Assembly: GCA_002205125.1 (NCBI GenBank)
Contig: NIOE01000002.1
Span: 310,001 to 374,000, forward strand
Direction of reading: 5' to 3'
Origin: Roseateles noduli
GTDB lineage: Bacteria; Pseudomonadota; Gammaproteobacteria; Burkholderiales; Burkholderiaceae_C
Length of the DNA stretch: 64,000 nucleotides
The translations under genes were made by a program, and so were the position numbers. The notes under the pieces are model-generated. The model saw only the letters and a program-made list of their open reading frames with translations. It made no database searches and was not told the DNA's origin. Each line of letters opens with the position of its first letter. Position 1 is the first letter of the stretch. Shown one piece after another: positions 29,040 to 36,083 of the stretch.

Positions 29040-29627
29040 ATGACTGATCGAAGCAAGCCTGTCTGCCCGAGTTGCGGTTCGACGCGACTGAAGTCCATGA
29101 CGTTCGAGGAGATCTATCGTCCTCGTGGGGAAGAAGTCGTAGTGAAGCTGTTGGGTACGAAGTGCGCCGCTTGCGGGCATGAGGCCGGCACCTGGTCGCA
29201 GCATGACGAGAACATGAGGCGCCTCGCCGCCCGCAAGTCCCTCTACGATGGCTTGCTCATGGGGGAGGAGATCGTCGCCCTGCGCAAGCGCTACGGGCTC
29301 ACGCAGCAGGCGGCCGCGAAGGTCTTTGGCAAGGGGAAGATCGCGTTCTCGCGCTACGAGAACGAGGCCAGCTATCCCGACGACAGCACCACGCTGATGC
29401 TGCAGGCCGCGATCGAGATGCCGAGCTTCATCAAGTGGCTCGCGGACAAGGCCGGCGTGGAGCTGCCCCTGTGGCGCCAGCGGATGCGCGATGACGCCGC
29501 AGCACGGCGAGCGCTACGTCTGGCCGCCGAGGCCGCTTCGCCGGCCAATGCGGCCTCAGCGCCGAAGAGCCCGCGGGGAAAGTCCGCGAAGGCGGCGAAG
29601 ACCGCGCGCGCTCCCGCGCACGCTTGA
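29040..29627 (+). CDS. mqsA: MqsA-family antitoxin / autorepressor
   Basis: 195 residues. The N-terminal zinc domain has two CxxC pairs (Cys9, Cys12, Cys42, Cys45), spaced as in E. coli MqsA. It is followed by an HTH_XRE-like DNA-binding domain (LRKRYGLTQQAAAKVFGKGKIAFSRYEN, about 78-105). It should neutralise the upstream toxin and repress the operon. The protein is longer than E. coli MqsA (131), mainly through an Ala/Lys-rich C-terminal tail. ATG 29040 is preceded by TTGAGGA, which overlaps the toxin stop. It ends facing the minus-strand binding-protein gene across a shared hairpin. Confidence 0.85.
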   Translation: MTDRSKPVCPSCGSTRLKSMTFEEIYRPRGEEVVVKLLGTKCAACGHEAGTWSQHDENMRRLAARKSLYDGLLMGEEIVALRKRYGLTQQAAAKVFGKGKIAFSRYENEASYPDDSTTLMLQAAIEMPSFIKWLADKAGVELPLWRQRMRDDAAARRALRLAAEAASPANAASAPKSPRGKSAKAAKTARAPAHA

Positions 29628-29628
29628 A

Positions 29629-29653
29629 GGGGCGGCGGCCCTGCCGCCGCCCC
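29629..29653. terminator. Perfect hairpin between convergent genes
   Basis: GGGGCGGCGGC / GCCGCCGCCCC, an 11-bp stem with loop CCT. It sits 2 bases after the antitoxin stop and 8 before the stop of the minus-strand gene. There is no T-run on either side; probably a two-way mRNA end. Confidence 0.6.
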
Positions 29654-29660
29654 GCACAGA

Positions 29661-31259
29661 TCACTTGATCGTCGTGAACCGCGCCTCCGGCCGGTCGTCG
29701 GAGCGATGCGGCGTGGTGACGCTCTTCTTCATCGCCCACGGGCGCACCTGGTGGTGAAGCGGGATGAAGAAGACCTCGTCGCGGATGCGCACGAGGCCTT
29801 CCTTCAGCAGCGCATTGCGCTTGGCCACGTCACCCTCGACCTTCGCCGCGTCGATGATCTGGTCCAGCTTCGCGTCGCTGAGGCGGAAGTAGTTGCCGCT
29901 GCCGTCCGCGCCGCCCGCGCGCGTGCGCGCCAGCGACTGCATCGTGTACAGCGCGTCATACGTCGGCACGCCCCAGCCGTACAGGAACAGCGGGTACTCG
30001 AAGGCCTGCAGCTTCGGGCTGAAGGTGCTGAAGGACTCGGTCTGCAGCCGCGCCTTGATGCCCACCTTGCTCCACATCGACACCACGGCGAGGCAGATCT
30101 CCTCGTCGTTGACGTAGCGGTTGTTGGGGCAGTTCATCGGCACGTCGAAGCCGTTCGGGTAACCGGCCTCGGCCAGCAGCTTCTTCGCGCGTTCGGCGTC
30201 GACCTTGGTCGGCACGTCGATGTCCGGCGCGTTGCCGTTCACGCCCGGCGCGACCATGATGCCGGCCGGCACCGACAGCCCGCGCATCGTCGCGCGCTTG
30301 ATCGCCTCGCGGTCGATGGCCAGCGACAGCGCCTCGCGCACGCGCTTGTCCTTGAACGGGTTCTTGCCCGTCACGCTGCTGCCCTTGAGCTGCTCGCTGC
30401 CCTGGTCCATGCCGATGAAGATCGTGCGCGTCTCGCTGCCTTCCGCGACGCTGAGCTTCGGATCGGCCTTGAGCCGGCCCACGTCCTGCGTCGGGATGTC
30501 GGACAGCAGGTCCACGTCGCCCGACAGCAGCGCCGCGACGCGCGTCGGATCCGACTTGATCGGCGTGTAGATGACCTCGTCGACGTTGGTCGCATTCTTC
30601 GCGTCCCACCACTCCTTGTTCTGGACCATGGTGATGCGCTGGTCCGGCTGCCAGCCGGTGATCCGGTACGGCCCGGTGCCGTTGGCGTTGCGCGTGGCGA
30701 AGGTCTCTTCCTTGGCCTTGAAGTCCGGCAGGTTGGTCGCCTTGTTCTTGTCCGCCCAGGTCTTGCTCATGATGCGGAAGTCGACGAACTGGCGCAGCAG
30801 GATCGGGTTGGGCGCGGCCAGGATCACGTCGATGGTGTGGCTGTCGACCTTCCTGATCTCGGTGACGCCGGCCACGAACGGATGCATGGTGCCGACGGGC
30901 TGCTTGATGCGCTGGAACGAGAACACCACGTCGTCCGCGGTGAACGGCGAGCCGTCGTGGAACTTGACGCCCTTGCGCAACTCGAAGCGGACCTGCGTCG
31001 GGCTGACCTGCGTCCACTTGGTGGCCAGCGAGGGCTCGACCTGGTACTGGCGGTCGTAGCGCGTCAGGCCCTCATAGGCGTGCTGCGCGATCGCGTTGGT
31101 GGTGCTGTGGTTCTGCGAGTGCGGATCCAGCGTCAGCACGTCGTTCTGGGCGGCCCAGCGCAGCGGGGCGGCGTGGGCGATCCCGACCGTCGCCGCGACG
31201 GCGGCGACGCACAGGGCGGTGCGGACAGATCGGATCGATCCGGAGTGATTCCTCGACAT
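29661..31259 (-). CDS. ABC transporter solute-binding protein, peptide/nickel type (family 5), paralogue 1
   Basis: Periplasmic binding protein of 532 residues with a Sec signal ending near GIAHA-AP. It shows the DppA/OppA signature LRKGVKFHDGSPFTADDVVFS and the family-5 segment VREALSLAIDREAI. ATG 31259 (MSRNHSGSIRS) is chosen for a GGGAG site; an ATG at 31280 is less likely. It is clearly homologous along its whole length to the next gene (31439-33061), and both end in ARFTTIK. No permease or ATPase genes are nearby, so these are orphan binding proteins. Probable ligands are peptides or related small molecules; specificity unknown. Confidence 0.92.
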   Translation of the reverse strand: MSRNHSGSIRSVRTALCVAAVAATVGIAHAAPLRWAAQNDVLTLDPHSQNHSTTNAIAQHAYEGLTRYDRQYQVEPSLATKWTQVSPTQVRFELRKGVKFHDGSPFTADDVVFSFQRIKQPVGTMHPFVAGVTEIRKVDSHTIDVILAAPNPILLRQFVDFRIMSKTWADKNKATNLPDFKAKEETFATRNANGTGPYRITGWQPDQRITMVQNKEWWDAKNATNVDEVIYTPIKSDPTRVAALLSGDVDLLSDIPTQDVGRLKADPKLSVAEGSETRTIFIGMDQGSEQLKGSSVTGKNPFKDKRVREALSLAIDREAIKRATMRGLSVPAGIMVAPGVNGNAPDIDVPTKVDAERAKKLLAEAGYPNGFDVPMNCPNNRYVNDEEICLAVVSMWSKVGIKARLQTESFSTFSPKLQAFEYPLFLYGWGVPTYDALYTMQSLARTRAGGADGSGNYFRLSDAKLDQIIDAAKVEGDVAKRNALLKEGLVRIRDEVFFIPLHHQVRPWAMKKSVTTPHRSDDRPEARFTTIK

Positions 31260-31339
31260 GAGCGGTAGCTCCCTTGGCAACGTCGTTAAGCAAACGTGAA
31301 GTCGCCTGGATGCTAGCCGCCGGGGCCGTCGTCGGGAGG

Positions 31340-31376
31340 CCGGTCCACCCTGGGGATTGCCCCAGGGGCGGACCGG
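31340..31376. other. Long stem-loop between the two binding-protein genes
   Basis: CCGGTCC-A-CCCTGGGG, loop ATTG, CCCCAGGG-GC-GGACCGG: 15 base pairs with a small internal loop. There is no T-run on the minus-strand side, so it is more likely an mRNA stabiliser or partial terminator between paralogue 2 (upstream) and paralogue 1. Confidence 0.65.
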
Positions 31377-31438
31377 AAATTTCAGCGACCGAGGAAGGAC
31401 ATCCGGGTTCCGCGCAAGGCGGGCCCCCGGTCAAGCCC

Positions 31439-33061
31439 TCACTTGATCGTCGTGAACCGCGCTTCCGGCCGGTCGTTGGAGCGGTGCAGCGTCTGCAGGT
31501 TGGCGCGCATCGCCCACGGGCGCACCTGGTGGTGCAGGGGGATGAAGAGGTACTGGTCGCGCGTGCGCACCAGCGCGTCGCGCAGCAGCGCGTTGCGCTT
31601 GGGGATGTCGATCTCGCTCTTGGCGGCGTCGATCAGCTTGTCGAGCGCGGGATCGCTGACCTTGGAGAAGTTGAAGCTGCCGTCCGCGCCGCCGCTGCGG
31701 GTGCGGGCCAGCGCCTGCAGCGAGTAGAGCGCGTCCATCGTCGACACGCCCCAGCCGAGCATGTACAGCGGCGCCTCGAAGCGCTGGAACAGCTGGCTGT
31801 GCTGCGACATCGGCTGCGCGGTCAGCCGCGCGGTGACGCCGATCTTGCTCCACATCGAGACCACGGCCAGGCAGACCTTCTCGTCGTTGACGTAGCGGTT
31901 GTTGGGGCAGTTCAGCGGCAGCTCGAAACCGTTCGGATACCCGGCGTCGGCGAGCAGCTTCTTCGCGCGGACCAGGTCGGGCTTGGCGGGCTTGTCCAGC
32001 GCGGCGTCGTAGCCGTTGACGCCGGGCGGAACCATCAGCGAGGCCGGCACCGACATGCCGCGCATGATGCTGCGCTTGATCGCCTCGCGGTCGATGGCGA
32101 TGGAGAGCGCTTCCCGCACGCGGATGTCCTTGAACGGGTTCTTGCCCTTCACCGAGGCGCCGCGCAGCTCGTCGCTGCCCAGGTCCATCGCGAAGAAGAT
32201 GGTGCGGGTCTCAGGGCCCTCGATGGACTTGAGCTTCGAATCGGCCTTCACCGCGGCGACGTCCTGCGTCGGGACCTCGGTCAGCAGGTCCACGTCGCCC
32301 GAGGTGAGCGCCGCGACGCGCGTCGGATCGGACTTGATCGGGATGTAGCTGACCTCGGTGATGTTGCCCTTGTTCTTGTCCCACCAGCCCTTGTTGATCG
32401 TCATCGAGATCTTCTGGTCGGGCTGCCAGGAGGTGATCTCGTACGGTCCGGTGCCGTCGGTATGGCGGCTGGCGTAGTTCTCGTCCTTGGCCTTGTAATC
32501 GGCCATCTGGGTCGCCTTGTTCTTCTCCGCCCAGACCTTGCTCATGATCCGGAAGTCGACCAGGTTGCGCAGCAGGATGGGCTGCGGCGAATCGAGGATC
32601 AGGTCGACGGTGAAGTCGTCGATCTTCCTGATCTCCTTGATGCCGGTGACGTAGATCTGCATCGTGCCCTGCGGCTGGCGGACGCGGTCGAAGCTGAAGA
32701 TCACGTCGTCCGCGGTGAAGGGCGAGCCGTCGTGGAACTTCACGCCCTTGCGCAGCTCGAAGCGCACCTGCGTCGGGCTGATCTGCGTCCACTTCGTGGC
32801 CAGGCAGGGCTCGACCTCCCACTGCTCGTTGTAGCGGGTCAGGCCCTCGTAGGCGTGCTGCAGGATCGCGCTGGTGGTCGTGTGATCCTGGGAGTGCGGG
32901 TCCAGCGTCAGCACGTCGTTCTGCGCGGCCCAGCGCAGCGCCACGGCGTGCGCACCGGGCGCCGCGGCCATCGCGCCGAACGCGAGTGCCAGCGAGAGCG
33001 CCATGCGGGCGCGGACGAAGCGGGACGTTGTCGGGAAGCGGAATGTCTGGATGCGGGACAT
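31439..33061 (-). CDS. ABC transporter solute-binding protein, peptide/nickel type (family 5), paralogue 2
   Basis: 540 residues, with a signal peptide up to about PGAHA-VAL. The domains are the same as in the adjacent paralogue, with long shared stretches (LRWAAQNDVLTLDPHSQ, ELRKGVKFHDGSPFTADD, NCPNNRYVNDE). By eye roughly two-thirds of residues are the same. A GGAG site precedes ATG 33061. Tandem duplication followed by divergence is the simplest origin. Probably the promoter-proximal gene of a two-gene unit with paralogue 1, separated by the stem-loop at 31340. Confidence 0.92.
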   Translation of the reverse strand: MSRIQTFRFPTTSRFVRARMALSLALAFGAMAAAPGAHAVALRWAAQNDVLTLDPHSQDHTTTSAILQHAYEGLTRYNEQWEVEPCLATKWTQISPTQVRFELRKGVKFHDGSPFTADDVIFSFDRVRQPQGTMQIYVTGIKEIRKIDDFTVDLILDSPQPILLRNLVDFRIMSKVWAEKNKATQMADYKAKDENYASRHTDGTGPYEITSWQPDQKISMTINKGWWDKNKGNITEVSYIPIKSDPTRVAALTSGDVDLLTEVPTQDVAAVKADSKLKSIEGPETRTIFFAMDLGSDELRGASVKGKNPFKDIRVREALSIAIDREAIKRSIMRGMSVPASLMVPPGVNGYDAALDKPAKPDLVRAKKLLADAGYPNGFELPLNCPNNRYVNDEKVCLAVVSMWSKIGVTARLTAQPMSQHSQLFQRFEAPLYMLGWGVSTMDALYSLQALARTRSGGADGSFNFSKVSDPALDKLIDAAKSEIDIPKRNALLRDALVRTRDQYLFIPLHHQVRPWAMRANLQTLHRSNDRPEARFTTIK

Positions 33062-33131
33062 GGGCGGACTCCGATGAAGCCTGGTCAGGCGATGCTCGGC
33101 CCATGCTATGCCCGACGGGGGCAGGCGTTGC

Positions 33132-33542
33132 TTAGCGCTTCTCCGGGGATGGCGGCGATGCCGGGGCCGGCGGAGATGAGGCGCCGGAAGCCGGCGAGGC
33201 CGGTGCAGTCATCGGCTCGATGTCCGCATCGCAGCCGATGCCGGCGGCGATCATGCGTCGCGCGTAGCGGCGGATCAGCCGGTTGATGAGACTTTCCGGC
33301 CCGAGTGTTCGCAACCCAACATAGCGTGTCGGATGCACCAGCATGCCGCATCGGTATTGCTGGTCTTCTTCCGACCACTGCAGCGCGCGGCACGCGCCTT
33401 CGCGCTTCAGGCTGACCAGCATGCCGAGCGGGCAGGGCTCGGCCAGGCAGCACACGCCGCAACCGTTGCATGGCGCGCCGACGGCGGGTTTGGGTGGCGC
33501 TTCCGGACGGATCCAGATGACGCTGCCTGTTCGGGAGGACAT
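33132..33542 (-). CDS. YkgJ-family cysteine-cluster protein
   Basis: 136 residues with a dense N-terminal cysteine array: Cys25, Cys28, Cys31, Cys32, Cys37, Cys51 and Cys65 (CNGCGVCCLAEPC...CRAL...YRCGML). This is the YkgJ/CxxCxxCC family, thought to bind a zinc or Fe-S centre; its function is not established. The last 30 residues are a low-complexity Ala/Pro/Ser tail. Divergent from the LivK-like gene. Confidence 0.85.
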   Translation of the reverse strand: MSSRTGSVIWIRPEAPPKPAVGAPCNGCGVCCLAEPCPLGMLVSLKREGACRALQWSEEDQQYRCGMLVHPTRYVGLRTLGPESLINRLIRRYARRMIAAGIGCDADIEPMTAPASPASGASSPPAPASPPSPEKR

Positions 33543-33673
33543 GCCTCACTGTAGACGGGTGCGCGTCGCCTCTTTCACGGGCGCGCTTCCCCGTTGCGCC
33601 GCAGCCGCTTCACGGCGTCCTTACGTAGACTCGTGCTCTCCCTTACCGGGGAAGACCTTACCGAGGAAGACAT

Positions 33674-34801
33674 ATGAAGAAGTTCTCTCTGAAACTCCTG
33701 GTGCTCGCCGCCGGCTTCGCCGCCCTGGGCGCCCACGCGCAGGAGCGCATCCGCATCGGGTTCATGAGCCCGGTGACCGGCCCGCAGGCCGGCTACGGCA
33801 TCGACAACCGCGACGGCGCGGCGCTCGCCATCAAGGAGCTGAACGCCAAGGGCGTGAAGGTCGGCGGCAAGCCGGTGGTGTTCGAGCTCGACGTCAACGA
33901 CGACGTCGCCGATCCGCGCCAGGGCGTGCAGGTGGCGCAGGCGCTGGTCGACAAGAAGATCAAGTTCGTGCTCGGGCCCTACAACTCGGGCGTGACCATG
34001 CCGGCCTCGCGTGTGTTCTCCGACGGCGGCGTGATCGTGCTGACGGTGGCGTCCAATCCGCGCATCACGCAGCAGCCCAACCAGTCCAACCTGTTCCGCA
34101 TCGGCGCGACCGACAACCAGCTCGGCGCGAAGATGGCCGTGTACGCGGCGCAGGACCTGAAGGTGAAGACGGTCGCCGTCATCGACGACCGCACCGCCTA
34201 CGGCCAGGGCGTCGCGCAGGAGTTCACCGCGCAGGCGACCAAGCTCGGCATCAAGGTCGTGTCCAAGGAGTTCACCAACGACAAGGCCACGGACTTCAGC
34301 AGCATCCTGACCGCCGTGAAGGCCGCCAAGCCCGACGCCGTGTTCTACGGCGGCTACTCGGCGCAGGGCGGTCCGATGCTGCGCCAGATGCGCGGGCTCG
34401 GCATCACGGCGCCGCTGCTGGGCGGCGACGGCATCTGCTCGTCGGAGACCGCCACGCTGTCGCAGATCGCGAACGACCTGAACGCGTACTGCACGCAGGG
34501 CGGCGCGCTGATCGACCGCAGCGCCAAGGGCAAGCAGTTCCTGGACAAGTACAAGGCGGAGTTCAAGCGCGATCCGCTGACCTACGCGGCGTCGTTCTAT
34601 GACGGCGCCTACCTGCTGGCCGGCGCCATCGAGGCGACGCAGTCGACGGATCCGAAGAAGGTCGGCGAACACCTCGCGAAGTCGAGCTACGCCGGCGTGG
34701 CCGGCGAGTACGCCTACGACGACAAGCACGACCTGAAGTCGTCCGCCGTCACGGTGTTCACGCTCAAGGGCAAGGACGTCGTGCCGCTAAAGAGCCTCTG
34801 A
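33674..34801 (+). CDS. Branched-chain amino-acid-type ABC transporter binding protein (LivK-like)
   Basis: Periplasmic binding protein of 375 residues with a clean signal peptide (MKKFSLKLLVLAAGFAALGAHA-QE). The type I fold begins RIRIGFMSPVTGPQAGYGIDNRDGAALAI, with FVLGPYNSGVTMPASRVFSDGG and VIDDRTAYGQGVAQEF in the usual places. A strong GAGGAAG ribosome site is present. No liv permease or ATPase genes are near, so it may serve a transporter encoded elsewhere. Ligand not predictable (leucine/isoleucine/valine or other small acids). Confidence 0.93.
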   Translation: MKKFSLKLLVLAAGFAALGAHAQERIRIGFMSPVTGPQAGYGIDNRDGAALAIKELNAKGVKVGGKPVVFELDVNDDVADPRQGVQVAQALVDKKIKFVLGPYNSGVTMPASRVFSDGGVIVLTVASNPRITQQPNQSNLFRIGATDNQLGAKMAVYAAQDLKVKTVAVIDDRTAYGQGVAQEFTAQATKLGIKVVSKEFTNDKATDFSSILTAVKAAKPDAVFYGGYSAQGGPMLRQMRGLGITAPLLGGDGICSSETATLSQIANDLNAYCTQGGALIDRSAKGKQFLDKYKAEFKRDPLTYAASFYDGAYLLAGAIEATQSTDPKKVGEHLAKSSYAGVAGEYAYDDKHDLKSSAVTVFTLKGKDVVPLKSL

Positions 34802-34811
34802 CCCTGTCTTA

Positions 34812-34850
34812 CTCCCTCTCCCGCTTGCGGGAGAGGGCAGGGGTGAGGGC
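34812..34850. repeat. REP-like palindrome after the LivK-like gene
   Basis: CCCTCTCCCG-CTTG-CGGGAGAGGG followed by CAGGGGTGAGGG. This palindrome plus GGGGTGAGGG tail is a form I know as a widespread dispersed repeat in proteobacteria. It sits between convergent genes and may also end transcription. Confidence 0.7.
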
Positions 34851-34876
34851 CAGCGGCGGTGGCAGTGCGCCAGGTG

Positions 34877-35719
34877 TCAGGTCTTGACGCCCAGCTCCCG
34901 CAGCCGCTCTTCCAGATACTCGTGCGCGGTGTAGCGATCCGACAGGACCACGTCCTCGCGCGGATGCAGGAACAGCGGCAGCGAGACGCGGCTCTTCTTC
35001 GCGCCTTCGCCGGTCGGGTTGACCACGCGGTGCTGCGTCGACGGGTAGTAGCCCTGCGACGCTTCCTGCAGCATGTCGCCGATGTTGATGATCAGCATGC
35101 CGAAGTCGCCCGGCACGTCGACCCATTCGCCGTCCTTGCCCTGGACCTGAAGGCCGGGCTCGTTGGCCGCCGGCAGGATGGTCAGCAGGTTGATGTCGCC
35201 ATGAGCCGCCGCGCGCAGCGAGCCGGCCGGCTCGTTCCCGGTCAGTGGCGGATACCGCAGGACGCGCAGCAAGGTATGCCGGCTGTCCTTGATCATGTTG
35301 GACAGCGGCTCGCGATAGTTCTTCGCGATGTCGGCCGGCGTGTGCTTCTCCACCCACGACAGCAGTTCCGCCGCCAGGTCGTTGGCGATGCCGTAGTAGC
35401 GCATCGCGTCGTCCTTCAGCGACGCCGGCATCCTTCCCCACGGGTAGAGGTGGAAGTACTCCTTGATGTCCTTCTGCGTGTGGCCCTTGGCGGTCTCCGA
35501 GATCTCGGTGGAGAAGTAGCCGTCCTGCGTCTCCTTGGAGAACGCGAGCTCGTGCTTCTCGGTCCCGTTGAAGTAGGCCAGCCAGTCGGCGTAGATCTTC
35601 TCGACCAGTTCCTGGGGCAGCGGGTGGTTCACCAGGACGCCGAAGCCTGTCTCGTGCAGGGAGCGGGTGAATTGCTCGGCCGCATCCGCGGCGCGGTAGT
35701 CGACGACTCGAACTTGCAT
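34877..35719 (-). CDS. Isopenicillin-N-synthase-like Fe(II)/2-oxoglutarate oxygenase
   Basis: 280-residue non-haem iron oxygenase. The iron facial triad is visible: His173 and Asp175 in AAHGDINLLT, and His230 in STQHRVVNP. The 2-oxoglutarate carboxylate site Arg244-x-Ser246 (KSRVSLPLF) is also present, so a 2-oxoglutarate-dependent reaction is likely rather than true isopenicillin N synthesis. The N-terminal DIOX_N region is FTRSLHETGFGVLVNHPL. ATG 35719 (MQVRVVDYRA) has GGAGAT just upstream. Substrate unknown. It converges with the LivK-like gene across the REP palindrome. Confidence 0.9.
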   Translation of the reverse strand: MQVRVVDYRAADAAEQFTRSLHETGFGVLVNHPLPQELVEKIYADWLAYFNGTEKHELAFSKETQDGYFSTEISETAKGHTQKDIKEYFHLYPWGRMPASLKDDAMRYYGIANDLAAELLSWVEKHTPADIAKNYREPLSNMIKDSRHTLLRVLRYPPLTGNEPAGSLRAAAHGDINLLTILPAANEPGLQVQGKDGEWVDVPGDFGMLIINIGDMLQEASQGYYPSTQHRVVNPTGEGAKKSRVSLPLFLHPREDVVLSDRYTAHEYLEERLRELGVKT

Positions 35720-36083
35720 GTGGGATCTCCTGTGTCCCGGGCAGTCCGCCATTCAATCTCGGGGCGGTACGCCAACCCGCAGTCTACTGCTTGGAGTTGC
35801 CACCTCGCAAACGTTTGTGAGTCGATTCCGGGTGTGAGGCCGATGTGACGATCTGTTCGCTTGATCCCTGTCGTGGATAGGGCGCACAAGATGTGGGCGA
35901 ACCAGCAACAGCGCGGGTTCCAGCGTGGTGCTACAGTCCTGCGCTTGTGACTTCAGGTCCTTCCCGTACCCCTTTTCTGGCAACAGCAAAGGCGGGTCGC
36001 AATCCGCCAACCGGTCAAGCCGTGTCGCGGAAGGTTCATAACCAGCCGATAGCTCCGGAAGCCGGGGCAGAGGTGAGCGAAAG
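35720..36083 (+). other. Divergent control region upstream of odhA
   Basis: 364 bases without a supported gene, between the minus-strand oxygenase and odhA. TACAGT (35932-35937) could be a -10 but no good -35 accompanies it. GAGGTG at 36070-36075 is the odhA ribosome site. No riboswitch-like fold was recognised. Confidence 0.4.
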
